From contig NZ_CP104275.1 in NCBI RefSeq assembly GCF_025244925.1, forward strand, positions 2,852,001 to 2,916,000: a DNA stretch of 64,000 bases. Reading direction: 5' to 3'. Positions 1-8,822 of the stretch are shown here, piece by piece. Numbering within the stretch: position 1 is the stretch's first letter; every line of letters starts with the position of its first letter. The stretch comes from Arthrobacter zhaoxinii (GTDB lineage: Bacteria; Actinomycetota; Actinomycetes; Actinomycetales; Micrococcaceae). The notes below the pieces were generated by a model, which saw nothing but the letters and a program-made list of their open reading frames with translations, was not told the origin of the DNA and did no database searches. The position numbers were made by a program, and so were the translations under genes.

Positions 1-556
1 GCTGAAGCGGACCGTGCTGGACCGTCCCGACCGCGGGGTGGTGACGCTGGACTTCAATTCGCTGCCGTCCGGCCACACCACGCTGGCCGCCTCTGCCGCT
101 GCTGCGGTATTCCTGCTCGCCTCGCCGCGCTGGCGGCCCCTCGCTGCGCTTTTTGGCGGCAGCTATGCCGTGCTCGCGGGTGCTGCCACATTCCTGAACC
201 TCTGGCACCGGCCGGCCGACGTCGTCGCCTCGCTTCTGGTGGTGGCGGCCTGGACACTGGTCGGCGGCCTGGTGATGATGCGGACCAATCCTGAGTGGAA
301 CCGCTGGCCGGCCAAGGGAGCCGCACAGGGCTCCGCAAAAGCCATAGCCCTGCTCTGCGCCGTACCGGGAGTGCTGGCCACGGCCGCGAGCCTGGGCCTG
401 TATTTCTATGCCCGCATGGATCCGGCGGCTGCCACCACGTCCGCGCCGCTGTATTTCTGGGCGGGCCTGACGCTCATTGTGGGCGTGGGTTATCTGGTCA
501 GCGCCCTCGCCTGCTGGCTTTTCAGCCAGCAGGCCGGAGACCCTGCCCGGCGTTAG
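1..556 (+). CDS. PAP2-family phosphatase, 3' part
   Basis: Membrane-associated phosphatase of the PAP2 (type 2 phosphatidic acid phosphatase) family, cut by the left edge. The frame is open from base 2, so the true start lies outside. The visible part carries the family's signature pieces: SLPSGHTT (SGH motif with a catalytic histidine) and, about 45 residues later, HRPADV (the second histidine with its nearby aspartate). Several hydrophobic segments follow, consistent with a multi-pass protein. The substrate, a lipid phosphate or undecaprenyl pyrophosphate, cannot be told from this fragment. Confidence 0.85.
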   Translation, partial: LKRTVLDRPDRGVVTLDFNSLPSGHTTLAASAAAAVFLLASPRWRPLAALFGGSYAVLAGAATFLNLWHRPADVVASLLVVAAWTLVGGLVMMRTNPEWNRWPAKGAAQGSAKAIALLCAVPGVLATAASLGLYFYARMDPAAATTSAPLYFWAGLTLIVGVGYLVSALACWLFSQQAGDPARR

Positions 557-670
557 CGCAGCACTAAACGGGCAGACTGCGATGTAGAGGCCGGGAGGCC
601 TAAGTGCCGGGATGCTCGCGGAGCGCACGTGCAGGCAGCCCGAGGTGGAAGGTGGGGGCCATGTGCGGCG

Positions 671-1900
671 CTAGCGTCCCCGGGGCAAGGTGGCGGAACC
701 GGCCGCGGCTTTCCGGCCGGGCACCCAGATCCAGAGCACAACGGCGCCCAGCAGCCCCAGGACCGCGGTGGCCCCGATTCCCGCCGAGAGTGACACCAGT
801 GCGGTAACGCCGGAGAGGATGCCGGGCCCGCCCATGGTGCCGAGGTCCGCCAGCAGCCGCCAGATCCCCAGGAACTGCGGGCGTCCGGGTGACGGTGAAA
901 AGTCCGCCCCGAGGGTCATGACAATCCCGGAACCGATGCCGTTGCCGAACCCGATGAGCAGCGCTGCCAGCAGCAGTCCGGTCGCTTCGGACGCCAGCGG
1001 CAGCAGCCCGAGGCCCAGCCCCATGATCAGCATGCAGGGTACTGCCACGGAGCGCCGTCCCCAGGTGTCCATCGCTTTGCCTGCGGGGTAGAAGATGAGC
1101 ATGTCGATGGCCCCGGAAAGCCCGTAGATCAGCGCCGTCTGCGTGGGATCCAGGCCGATGTGCTGGCCCCAGAGCGGAATGACCGCCTGGCGCGTGGCGC
1201 GGACGGCAGCGATCAGCAACACCCCGATGCCGATGGTCCGGAACACCCTGGCATGGCTGCGCAGGATGGACCGCACCGTGGGCGCGGGGCCGGCGTCGGC
1301 TCCGGAAACCTTCGTCCCGGATCTCCCTGGCCGGACAGCAAGATCGGGGACCTGCAGGCTGAGGATTCCGGCACCGACAGCTGCCGCGGCACCCACCCAG
1401 TACGCTCCCGTGGTGCCGAAGAGGGCGATGGCACCGGCGGCGGCGAAGGGGCCGATAAAGACGCCGATCCGGTTGACGCCGCCGAGGGTGGACAGGGCAC
1501 GCGCCCGGAAGTGCGCCGGGACCGCCTCCGTCAGGTAGCTCTGGCGGGCAAGGCCGAATACCGAGCCGGCCATGCCGACCATAAAGACGGCCAGGGCGAA
1601 AACCTCCAGCACCGGGACGGCTGCGGCCAGGACCATTGCCAGCGCGCACCAGGCCGACGCGGCAACCAGCGCCCATTTCTCCCCGAAGCGTGTGGTCACA
1701 ATAGTGGCCGGCACATTGGTTAGGAGCGAACCGACTCCGGTCAGCGTGATGACCAGGGCAGCCAGCGCCACGGTGGCGCCAAGCCCGCGGGCGGTGAGTG
1801 CAATCACCGGCAGGATGGCACCGGTCGCCAGCCCGTAGAGCAGGGTAGGCCCGTAGGCCGGAATGGCAATTTTCCGAAGGCTGAACTCGTCCGCTGGCAC
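671..1900 (-). CDS. MFS transporter
   Basis: Major facilitator superfamily permease of 409 residues with about twelve hydrophobic segments, a usual length for a 12-TM drug or metabolite exporter. After the first helices it has the loop TTRFGEKW, a degenerate form of the MFS loop 2-3 motif. It stands alone, 41 bp downstream of the metallo-hydrolase gene on the same strand. Nothing in the sequence or neighbourhood shows the substrate. Confidence 0.85.
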   Translation of the reverse strand: MPADEFSLRKIAIPAYGPTLLYGLATGAILPVIALTARGLGATVALAALVITLTGVGSLLTNVPATIVTTRFGEKWALVAASAWCALAMVLAAAVPVLEVFALAVFMVGMAGSVFGLARQSYLTEAVPAHFRARALSTLGGVNRIGVFIGPFAAAGAIALFGTTGAYWVGAAAAVGAGILSLQVPDLAVRPGRSGTKVSGADAGPAPTVRSILRSHARVFRTIGIGVLLIAAVRATRQAVIPLWGQHIGLDPTQTALIYGLSGAIDMLIFYPAGKAMDTWGRRSVAVPCMLIMGLGLGLLPLASEATGLLLAALLIGFGNGIGSGIVMTLGADFSPSPGRPQFLGIWRLLADLGTMGGPGILSGVTALVSLSAGIGATAVLGLLGAVVLWIWVPGRKAAAGSATLPRGR

Positions 1901-1941
1901 GGCCCCAGACTATCGCTGAACGGGTACCGTTCCGGCCCGGA

Positions 1942-2799
1942 CTACTTCTTGAGCCACTTCCACCGGGCGAGGGTCCGCAGGCGTGTGAGCAGTGCGCGGG
2001 ACTGGTCCGGACCGTACGGCAGGATGGGAATTGCCTTCGTCATGTCCACCGAGGCCTGGTCCATTGCGCTGCGGGTGACGGCGACGGCGGTGCGCATCTT
2101 GTTCATCTGGGTGGTGATGAATTCCACGGTGACGGGTTTGCCGTGGCCCGGGACGAACACCGTGTAGAGATCTTCGAGCGCCGCGATCTTCCCCAGGGTG
2201 CGGATCCAGTCCTTCGGGAACGCGTCCTCGAAGGCGGGGTCAGCCCCCTGTTCCACGAGGTCGCCGGTGAAGAGGACATCCCCTGCGCCGACCAGCAGGT
2301 CGTGGTCCGTATGCCCGCGTCCGAGGTGGAAGAGGGTCACGGAGATGCCGCCCAGGTCAAGGTCCACCGGGGTGTCCTCCACCAGCTTCGTGGGTTCGGC
2401 AAGCTCCGTGTTTCCGCCCATGGCCACGGCCATTTCCGGTTCCGCGTCAGCGGCCTGCGGACGGTGGCTGTTCCCGTTTTCCCGGATGCTGGCAGCGCAT
2501 CCGGCGGTAGCCCAGATATCCTCCACACCATTGGCGAGCATCAGGGCGTTGCCGAAGTAATGGTCAAAGTGCGCATGCGTGTTCACCGCCGTCAACGGCA
2601 GGTCCGTCAGCGTCCGGACGGCGTCGTAAATCTCCTGTGCCATTGCGGGGCCTGCACCGGTATCGATGAGCAGGGCCCGCTCGTCGCCGATCACCAGCCC
2701 GGTGTTGACGGCGAAGGCAGCATTCGGGCGCACCCAGATCCGGGGCGCCACCTCCTGCCATCCGCGCTGGGTGGTGACGTGCTGCGGTGTTTCGGTCAT
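1942..2799 (-). CDS. Metallo-beta-lactamase-fold hydrolase
   Basis: 285-residue hydrolase of the metallo-beta-lactamase fold. The zinc-binding motifs are in the expected order: NTHAHFDH (HxHxDH), then GRGHTDHD, TGDLVEQG and PGHGKP. The arrangement resembles the glyoxalase II and class B lactamase-like group that hydrolyses thioesters or lactones. There is no signal peptide, so it is probably cytoplasmic. The substrate is not deducible. It lies 62 bp upstream of the 2-oxoacid dehydrogenase E2 end and is probably transcribed separately or as the tail of that operon. Confidence 0.85.
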   Translation of the reverse strand: MTETPQHVTTQRGWQEVAPRIWVRPNAAFAVNTGLVIGDERALLIDTGAGPAMAQEIYDAVRTLTDLPLTAVNTHAHFDHYFGNALMLANGVEDIWATAGCAASIRENGNSHRPQAADAEPEMAVAMGGNTELAEPTKLVEDTPVDLDLGGISVTLFHLGRGHTDHDLLVGAGDVLFTGDLVEQGADPAFEDAFPKDWIRTLGKIAALEDLYTVFVPGHGKPVTVEFITTQMNKMRTAVAVTRSAMDQASVDMTKAIPILPYGPDQSRALLTRLRTLARWKWLKK

Positions 2800-2861
2800 G
2801 TCAGCTTTCCTTTTCCCCGGCCGGATTCCAACCTATCGCGTGCGGCTTCCCATTCCACGTA

Positions 2862-4439
2862 TTACAGGTCCACCAGGATGCGGCCGGGATTTTCGACGGC
2901 ATCGGCGACGTAGCGCAGGAAACCGCCGGCGGTCGCGCCGTCGCAGACGCGGTGGTCGAACACCAGGGTCAGCTGGGTGAGTCTCCGGACCGCAAGCTGG
3001 CCGGAAACCACCCACGGTTTTTCGATGATGCGTCCCACTCCGAGGATGGCCGATTCCGGATAATTGATAATCGCGGCGCTGCCGTCCACACCGTAGACAC
3101 CGTAGTTGTTCAGGGTGAAGGTGCCCGAGGAGAGTTCGGCAGGTGTCGCCTTGCCTGTCTGGGCGGCCGTGGTGAGGCGGCGGATTTCCGTGTCCAGGCC
3201 CCGGGTAGTCAAAGCATCCGCCCGCCGGACGGACGGGACCATCAGGCCGCGATCGGATTGGACCGCAATGCCCAGGTTGACGCCGTCGAAGGCTTCAATC
3301 ACGGCCTGCTGTCCTTCGCCGCCGTTTCCCGTGTTTTCCCGGGACCTCTCCCCTCCGACGTCCCCCGCAGGGACAAAGCGGGTGTTCAGCTCGGGGAACC
3401 GTGCGAGTCCGGCCAAGGTGAAACGGGCCAGGAAGGCCAGCAGAGAGGGGACGTCCTGGCCCTGCTGCGACAGGTCCGCCCGCAGGTCCATCAGGGCCGT
3501 CGCATCGACATCCACCCAGACGGTAGCTTCCGGGATGAGGCTGCGGCTGCGGCTGAGGTTGGTTGCTATGGTTCGCCGGAGACCGCGCACCGGGGTGCGC
3601 GAGGCGACGTCCAGCCCTGTCCGCGCGTCCGTTGGGGCCGCGGCCGTGCCTGTGTCCGCCGGGGTCGCGGCCGTTCCTGCGTCCCCCGGAACCGCGCCTG
3701 CCGCCGGAATCGCTCCCGCAGGAGCCACCATCAGTGCTTCGATGTCGCGGCGCAGGATCAGCCCGTCGGGTCCGCTGCCGGACACATCCGTCAGCCTCAG
3801 TCCGGCATCCCGGGCTCTCCGCCGGACCAGCGGAGAGATGCACCGGGGAGCTTCCGTGGGCGCGGATCCTGCGGCATCGGAGCCGGCAGCCGGACCGGCA
3901 GCCGCCGCGGCAGCCGCGCCGCGTCGCGGTGCACGGGAACGCCTCGCCGACTGGCCGTTGGCCGGAGTGCCATAGCCGATCAGTACGTTCCCCGACCCGG
4001 CTTTCTCTTCCTCCCGGTAGGCCTCCCCCTCCGCAGACGCCGCGGACGCCGCAGACGCCCCGGCCGCCCCCGCAGCCGCCGCAGCGACCACTGCCTCGGC
4101 CGCTTCCGTAGGCCCTACAGCTGCTGCAGGTGCCATCGCTTCGCCGCTTCCCGAGACCGTCATTCCGGCGGCGGGCCCGGCTCCCGCCGTTGCGTCAGCG
4201 GCAGTCTCCACCGAGATCAACGGACGCCCGACGTCGACACTCTCACCTGCCCGGCCATGCAGCTGCGCCACGCGTCCGGCAAAGGGCGACGGAACCTCCA
4301 CCAGGGACTTGGCTGTTTCCACTTCCGCCACCGGCTGGTCCACCACCACGGTGTCCCCCACGGCCACCAGCCAGTTGACGAGTTCCGCCTCGGTCAGGCC
4401 CTCACCGAGGTCGGGCAGCAGGAAGGTACGCACACTCAT
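2862..4439 (-). CDS. bkdC: 2-oxoacid dehydrogenase E2 (dihydrolipoyl acyltransferase)
   Basis: E2 core of a branched-chain-type 2-oxoacid dehydrogenase complex, which moves the acyl group from E1 to CoA on a swinging lipoyl arm. Residues 1-80 form one lipoyl domain with the lipoylated lysine at about 44 in VETAKSLVEV. A long Ala/Gly/Thr/Pro-rich linker follows. The peripheral subunit-binding domain contains ISPLVRRRARDAGL, and the C-terminal catalytic domain carries FDHRVCDGA (HxxxDG active site). Its start overlaps the E1beta stop by 4 bp (ATGA), implying translational coupling. Branched-chain oxoacid specificity is inferred from the separate E1 subunits and the adjacent Lrp regulator; a pyruvate role is possible. 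Confidence 0.88.
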   Translation of the reverse strand: MSVRTFLLPDLGEGLTEAELVNWLVAVGDTVVVDQPVAEVETAKSLVEVPSPFAGRVAQLHGRAGESVDVGRPLISVETAADATAGAGPAAGMTVSGSGEAMAPAAAVGPTEAAEAVVAAAAAGAAGASAASAASAEGEAYREEEKAGSGNVLIGYGTPANGQSARRSRAPRRGAAAAAAAGPAAGSDAAGSAPTEAPRCISPLVRRRARDAGLRLTDVSGSGPDGLILRRDIEALMVAPAGAIPAAGAVPGDAGTAATPADTGTAAAPTDARTGLDVASRTPVRGLRRTIATNLSRSRSLIPEATVWVDVDATALMDLRADLSQQGQDVPSLLAFLARFTLAGLARFPELNTRFVPAGDVGGERSRENTGNGGEGQQAVIEAFDGVNLGIAVQSDRGLMVPSVRRADALTTRGLDTEIRRLTTAAQTGKATPAELSSGTFTLNNYGVYGVDGSAAIINYPESAILGVGRIIEKPWVVSGQLAVRRLTQLTLVFDHRVCDGATAGGFLRYVADAVENPGRILVDL

Positions 4440-5602
4440 CGCGGATCCGTCCCGGTTCCGGCGGCCGCGGTGGAACCGGGAGCATCCGGCTCATCCCACT
4501 GCAGCTCATCCACGGCGTCCAGGATGCGGTCCACCCCGGGAAGGAACCAGTGCTCCAGCTTGGGTGCGGGATACGGAATGTCGAACCCGGTCACCCGCAG
4601 CACCGGTGCGGCGAGGGAATGGAAGCAGCGTTCGGAGATGCGGGCGGCGATTTCCGAGGCCACGGAGGCGAACCCCGGCGCTTCGGCAACGACCACGGCG
4701 CGTCCGGTGCGTCGAACAGAGGCATCCACGGTCGCGTCGTCGTACGGAACGATGGAGCGGAGGTCGATCACTTCCAGGGACCGTCCTTCGGCTTCCGCAG
4801 CGGCCGCCGCAGCCAGCGCCGTCGACACGGACGGACCGTAGGCCACCAGGGTTGCATCAGTTCCGGGGCGTGCCACCGCAGCAGTGCCGATACCGCCGGA
4901 AATCCGTCCACCCGTGCGCAGTGCCTCGTCGGCGGCACGGCGCAAAGCGGCCAGATCCACCGTTTCCTTGCTCCAATAGAGCTTCTTCGGTTCCAGGAAC
5001 ACCACGGGATCGTTCAGCCGGACCGCATCACGCAGGAGCGTATAGGCATCCGCCACGGTTGCCGGGGCGACGACGGTCAGGCCCGGGGTGTGGGCATAGT
5101 AGGCCTCGGAGGAATCGCAGTGGTGTTCCACCCCGCCGATCCCGCCCGCGTACGGAATGCGGATCACCAGCGGCAGTTTCACCTTTCCGCGGGTCCGGTT
5201 GGACATCTTCGCCACGTGGCTGACCACCTGCTCGAAGGCAGGGTAGGCGAAGGCGTCGAACTGCATCTCCACCACCGGACGCAGCCCGTTCATCGCCATG
5301 CCCACGGCCATCCCCATGATCCCGGATTCGGCCAGCGGAGTGTCGAAGCAGCGGTCGGCACCGAACCGGGCGGTCAGTCCGTCGGTAATCCGGAAGACAC
5401 CACCCAGCGGACCCACGTCCTCGCCGAAGACCACCACCGTCGGATCGGCGGCCATCTCATCGGCGAGCGCGGCGTTGAGTGCTTTGGCGAAGGTCAGGGT
5501 TTCCGGCCCGGAGTCCGTTGCCGCTTCCGGCACCTCCCGTGCCTGGGGCCGGGTGTCCGTGGAGGGTGCCATGATGCTGCCTTTCGGATCGGGAGGGGTC
5601 AC
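4436..5602 (-). CDS. bkdB: 2-oxoacid dehydrogenase E1 beta subunit
   Basis: 388-residue beta subunit of the thiamine diphosphate-dependent E1 component, which together with the alpha subunit decarboxylates 2-oxoacids. The core starts at TFAKALNAALADEM and contains FGEDVG, the DTPLAESGIMGMAVGMAM region and the IRIPYAGGIGGVEHH segment typical of E1beta. The C-terminal transketolase domain has EVIDLRSIVPYD. About 30 N-terminal residues are poorly conserved linker. It overlaps E1alpha upstream and E2 downstream by 4 bp each, so the three subunits form one coupled operon. Confidence 0.9.
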   Translation of the reverse strand: MTPPDPKGSIMAPSTDTRPQAREVPEAATDSGPETLTFAKALNAALADEMAADPTVVVFGEDVGPLGGVFRITDGLTARFGADRCFDTPLAESGIMGMAVGMAMNGLRPVVEMQFDAFAYPAFEQVVSHVAKMSNRTRGKVKLPLVIRIPYAGGIGGVEHHCDSSEAYYAHTPGLTVVAPATVADAYTLLRDAVRLNDPVVFLEPKKLYWSKETVDLAALRRAADEALRTGGRISGGIGTAAVARPGTDATLVAYGPSVSTALAAAAAAEAEGRSLEVIDLRSIVPYDDATVDASVRRTGRAVVVAEAPGFASVASEIAARISERCFHSLAAPVLRVTGFDIPYPAPKLEHWFLPGVDRILDAVDELQWDEPDAPGSTAAAGTGTDPR

Positions 5603-6816
5603 CGCGAAGCACCTGCAGTGCCGGAGTTGCCGGTAGCGCCGGTAGCGCCGGTAGCGCCGGGAGCAAGTGCGTCGCGTTCCGCCGCGTCCCGCTCCAGTTC
5701 GCCGCGCAGCAGCTCGGCCTGCTCGCGCAGCTGAGTGGTGCGTGCGGTGTAGACATGCTCGAACAGGGCCATTGGATCGGGGTCGACGTCGGTGTTCAGT
5801 CCGTTCCGCATTGCCGCTGCGATTTCCTCGGCCGCCTGGGCCAGCTCTTCCTCCCGGGCGTCGTCCAGTAGCCCGAGGCCGCGCAGATAGCTCCGGGTCC
5901 GGACCAGCGGATCCCGCGGCACCCAGTCCTGCACTTCTTCGGCTGAGCGGTACCGGGTGGCGTCGTCGGCGTTGGTGTGGGCCTGCATGCGGTAGGTATG
6001 CGCTTCGACCAGGGCAGGGCCGCCGCCTTCCCGCGCACGCTGGACAGCCGCTCCGAGGACGGAGAGGAGGGCGGCGACGTCGTTACCGTCCACCCGCTCC
6101 CCCGGCATCCCGTAGCCGACGGCCTTATGGGCCAGCGACGGAGCCACCGACTGGTTCTTCAACGGCACCGAGATGGCATATTCGTTGTTCTGGATGAAAA
6201 ACACCACGGGCACATGGAACACCGCAGCGAAATTCAGCGCCTCATGGAAGTCGCCCTCGCTGGTGGCACCGTCACCGCACAGGGCCAGCACCACGGTGTC
6301 CTCTCCCTTGAGCTTGGCGGCGTGCGCGACGCCGACGGCGTGCAGCAGCTGGGTGGCCAGCGGGGTGGCCTGCGGAGCCACCCGGTGCTCGTAGGGGTCA
6401 TATCCGCTGTGCCAGTTTCCGCGCAGCAGCGTCAGTACCTGCAGCGGGTCCACTCCGCGGGATATGACGGCAACGCTGTCCCGATACGTGGGGAACAGCC
6501 AGTCCCGGGTTTCCAGCACCGCAGCGGCGGCCACCTGGCATGCTTCCTGACCGTGGGAGGAAGGGTAGACGGCCAGCCGGCCCTGCCGCACCAGGGCGTT
6601 GGCCTGGTCGTTGATCCGCCGGCCGGCCACCAGACGGGCATACGCCTCCAGCAGCAGGTCCCCGGCGGGCAGCGGGTACCGGGAATCCCGGTGGGCGGCA
6701 CCGTCGGCATCTATCAACCGGACGGGAACGTCCGAGGGCAGCAGGGCACTTACGGCACCCGAACCGCTTTCGGCGCCCACGGCAGCCTGCGGCGTCCTGC
6801 CGGTAGAGATGGTCAT
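5599..6816 (-). CDS. bkdA: 2-oxoacid dehydrogenase E1 alpha subunit
   Basis: Thiamine diphosphate-binding alpha subunit of E1, 405 residues from the second of two adjacent ATG codons. That start sits 6 bases after GGAGG; the first ATG at 6819 leaves only 3. The cofactor motif is clear: GDGATSEGDFHEALNFA followed by IQNNEYAIS. SSHGQEA and FPTYRDS match the E1alpha family. The last 20 residues contain GATGATGATG, encoded by a 9-bp tandem repeat near 5636-5665, which looks like a recent in-frame expansion. It is the first gene of the operon and divergent from the Lrp regulator. Confidence 0.9.
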   Translation of the reverse strand: MTISTGRTPQAAVGAESGSGAVSALLPSDVPVRLIDADGAAHRDSRYPLPAGDLLLEAYARLVAGRRINDQANALVRQGRLAVYPSSHGQEACQVAAAAVLETRDWLFPTYRDSVAVISRGVDPLQVLTLLRGNWHSGYDPYEHRVAPQATPLATQLLHAVGVAHAAKLKGEDTVVLALCGDGATSEGDFHEALNFAAVFHVPVVFFIQNNEYAISVPLKNQSVAPSLAHKAVGYGMPGERVDGNDVAALLSVLGAAVQRAREGGGPALVEAHTYRMQAHTNADDATRYRSAEEVQDWVPRDPLVRTRSYLRGLGLLDDAREEELAQAAEEIAAAMRNGLNTDVDPDPMALFEHVYTARTTQLREQAELLRGELERDAAERDALAPGATGATGATGNSGTAGASR

Positions 6817-6918
6817 CATGAGCCTCCGTCCGCAGTGCCGCGGCATCGTTGCACGCGGAACTTCTGTCTTGCCAGTATGCTTTCGGGCGCTGAATCGTTA
6901 CCAGCATTCCCGCAAATC

Positions 6919-6948
6919 TTGGACGACTGCGGCGTGCGGGGGTAATCT
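6919..6948 (+). promoter_or_regulatory. Predicted sigma-70-type promoter of the Lrp gene
   Basis: TTGGAC at 6919-6924 and TAATCT at 6943-6948, separated by 18 bp, upstream of the Lrp-family gene. The -10 lies inside the left arm of the inverted repeat described next, which would fit autoregulation. No transcript data; inferred from sequence only. Confidence 0.5.
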
Positions 6949-6980
6949 GATGGACACCTTGCAGATGTGACGCAGATTAC
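6942..6980. promoter_or_regulatory. Inverted repeat, candidate Lrp/BkdR operator
   Basis: GTAATCTG at 6942-6949 and its exact reverse complement CAGATTAC at 6973-6980 are 23 bp apart. They lie in the divergent intergenic region between the dehydrogenase operon and the Lrp-family gene. Lrp-family proteins often bind spaced inverted half-sites and regulate a divergent catabolic operon, so this is the natural operator candidate. Confidence 0.55.
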
Positions 6981-6991
6981 TTGGGGAGAGC

Positions 6992-7453
6992 GTGGACATT
7001 ATGACGACAACGCAGGTACAGCCTCTTGATGATGTTGACCGGAAGATCCTCGCCGTCCTGCGGGCCGACGGCAGGGCCTCGTTTACCGCCGTCGCGCAGG
7101 CAGTCCACATTTCCCGGGCGCATGCCTATTCACGGATTGCCCGGCTCACCGAGTCCGGTGTGCTCAGCCGCTTTACGGCACTGGTCGATCCGGAGAAGGC
7201 CGGCCTGGGTTCCTCCGCCTATGTGACGCTGAAGGTCCGCCAGCATGCCTGGCGGGAGCTGAAGGACCGGCTCAGCGAGGTTCCGGAGATCCACCACATC
7301 GCCCTGGTGGGCGGGTCCTTCGACGTTATTGTCCTGGTCCGCGCCGAGGACAACATTCATCTGCGCCGCGTCATTTTCGACCAGCTGCAGTCCATGCCGG
7401 GAGTCCTGGACACCCAGACGTTCCTGGTGTTTGAGGAGCGCGATACCCGCTAG
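6992..7453 (+). CDS. bkdR: Lrp/AsnC-family transcriptional regulator
   Basis: 153-residue feast/famine regulator. The N-terminal winged helix-turn-helix begins LDDVDRKILAVLRADGRAS and includes AQAVHISRAHAYSRIARL. The C-terminal RAM domain (about residues 70-150) holds YVTLKVRQHAW and the VGGSFDVIVLV strand that binds effector amino acids. The start may be GTG 6992 or ATG 7001; GGGGAG at 6983-6988 is close to the first and 12 bp from the second. Divergent from the E1alpha-E1beta-E2 operon, it probably responds to branched-chain amino acids or their oxoacids. The symbol is assigned by context. Confidence 0.85.
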   Translation: MDIMTTTQVQPLDDVDRKILAVLRADGRASFTAVAQAVHISRAHAYSRIARLTESGVLSRFTALVDPEKAGLGSSAYVTLKVRQHAWRELKDRLSEVPEIHHIALVGGSFDVIVLVRAEDNIHLRRVIFDQLQSMPGVLDTQTFLVFEERDTR

Positions 7454-7473
7454 CCGCGCAGCGGGACGACAAA

Positions 7474-7505
7474 AAAGCAGGGCCTGCAGCTGCAGGCCCT
7501 GCTTT
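7474..7505 (+). terminator. Perfect 32-bp palindrome, terminator downstream of the Lrp gene
   Basis: A 16-bp arm beginning AAAGCAGGGCC is followed with no spacer by its exact reverse complement ending GGCCCTGCTTT, centred between 7489 and 7490. It begins 20 bp after the Lrp stop. As RNA it gives a stem with A tracts before it and U residues closing it, so it could work in either direction. Confidence 0.8.
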
Positions 7506-7581
7506 AGCGATCGGGCGGGCTCCCACCGCCGGGCGCCGGCCCGGTGGGCGGCTCCATCGCCGGCCGCCGGTGTTCTGCAGC

Positions 7582-7830
7582 TTAGTTTTCGTCGTGGCCC
7601 TGGTCGGTGCTCATCTGGTCCTCTGCCGGAGGGGTCTCTCCCGGAGGAACACCGCCGCCGGGCTCGAGGCCGGTGATGTTGCCGTCCATCGGATCAGGAT
7701 TGGTGCTTCCGGCCTTGGCCTCGCTGTGGGCGTGGTTGCCGGTGCCCTCCTGCGTATCGGAGCCCTTTTGCGCATCCTTCGGCTTATCCGGGTTCGCCGG
7801 GTCATTGTTCGGATTGTAGCTGTCGGCCAT
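7582..7830 (-). CDS. Small hydrophilic DUF6480-type protein
   Basis: 82-residue, highly polar, probably disordered protein with no hydrophobic segment. The start at 7830 follows GAGGAGG with a 6-base spacer; a longer upstream frame has no such site. The C-terminal part contains [17 protein letters not shown], which I recognise as the signature of the actinobacterial DUF6480 family. Family members often end in a membrane helix that is missing here. The function is unknown. It converges with the Lrp gene across the palindromic terminator. Confidence 0.7.
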   Translation of the reverse strand: MADSYNPNNDPANPDKPKDAQKGSDTQEGTGNHAHSEAKAGSTNPDPMDGNITGLEPGGGVPPGETPPAEDQMSTDQGHDEN

Positions 7831-7980
7831 GTTCCGCCTCCTCGGTGTCTCAGGGTTCTCTAGCGCAGGCAAGCACCTGTTGTAAGCATGCTTACGAGTT
7901 AGTTCCAACCTAGTCCGGTGTCCGCCGCATCACAAGCCGACCCGGAACGGCCCCGGCCAGCCATCCGGCCGGCCGGCTAT

Positions 7981-8031
7981 CCGGCCAGCTATCCAGTCAG
8001 ACGGGCCGGTGAGACCGCCGGCCAGCTATCC
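7981..8031. repeat. Short direct repeat in an intergenic spacer
   Basis: CCGGCCAGCTATCC occurs at 7981-7994 and again at 8018-8031, with further degenerate copies of CCGGCTATCC and CAGCCGTCCGGTC around them. It occupies the spacer between the paaG stop (8046) and the DUF6480 gene start. It has no coding potential that I would defend. Confidence 0.45.
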
Positions 8032-8045
8032 GGTCAGCCGTCCGG

Positions 8046-8813
8046 TCAACCCTGGAAAACCGGCCTGCGCTTACCCAGGAAGGCGTTGATCCCCTCCGCA
8101 TAGTCGGGGGTGCCGCTGAGTTTTTCCTGCACGGTGTTCTCGGCCTCCAGCGCCTCCCAGAAGCCCAGCCGCCGGTCCCGGATCTGTGCCACCAGTTCCC
8201 GGGACGCGGTGAAGGCCTGGGTGGGGCCCGCCGCGACGCGCACGGCCGTCACCCGGGTGCTCTCCAGCAGATCTGCCGGGTCCAGGGCACGGCTGAACAG
8301 GCCGCCGGCTACGGCCTCGGCGCCGGTCATCAGGTCCGCGGTGTAGATCAGGTCCAGGGTGCGGTGCGGTCCCAGCCGTTCGGTGAACAGCCAGTGCCCG
8401 CCCGAATCCAACGCAGCGCCCAGGTTCGCGAACGGCGAGCCGATCTTCGCGTCGGCAGCCACATAAACGACGTCGGTGGCCACCAGCAGTCCGAGCCCTA
8501 CTCCCAGGCACGCACCCTGGGCTGCGGCGAAGGTCGGAGCCGGGAAGTCGGACATCTTCTGCAGCAGCGGCAGCAGGTCATCCACGAGGTAGCCGCGGGC
8601 GTCGTCGTGTTCCGGGGAGACGGTGGAAAGGTCCCGCCCTGCACAAAAGCTCCTGCCCTCCCCGCGCAGCAGGAGGGCCCGTACCCCGGCGGCCGCGGCG
8701 TCGTCGTAGGCCGATCCCAGCTCCCCCAGGGCGGAACCGTCCAGTGCGTTGAGTTTTTTCGGCGCGTTGAGGACAACTTCGGCCACGCCGTCGGAGATGG
8801 TCAGGTCGATCAT
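8046..8813 (-). CDS. paaG: Enoyl-CoA hydratase/isomerase, probable ring-1,2-epoxyphenylacetyl-CoA isomerase
   Basis: 255-residue crotonase-fold protein. The oxyanion-hole segments are RSFCAGRDLS and AAAQGACLGVGLGL. The active-site loop reads LGAALDSGG; an aspartate in a DSGG context is typical of PaaG, which isomerises the ring epoxide to the oxepin, rather than of plain hydratases (PaaF). It is the last gene of the paaABCDE operon, 9 bp after paaE. PaaF, PaaH and the thiolase PaaJ are not in the window. PaaG rather than PaaF is a probable, not certain, assignment. Confidence 0.75.
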   Translation of the reverse strand: MIDLTISDGVAEVVLNAPKKLNALDGSALGELGSAYDDAAAAGVRALLLRGEGRSFCAGRDLSTVSPEHDDARGYLVDDLLPLLQKMSDFPAPTFAAAQGACLGVGLGLLVATDVVYVAADAKIGSPFANLGAALDSGGHWLFTERLGPHRTLDLIYTADLMTGAEAVAGGLFSRALDPADLLESTRVTAVRVAAGPTQAFTASRELVAQIRDRRLGFWEALEAENTVQEKLSGTPDYAEGINAFLGKRRPVFQG

Positions 8814-8822
8814 TGGGTGCTC

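Noticed and set aside
2787..4841. 684-residue open frame on the plus strand
   Set aside because: It is antisense to the E2 and E1beta genes, whose motifs and operon structure are clear.
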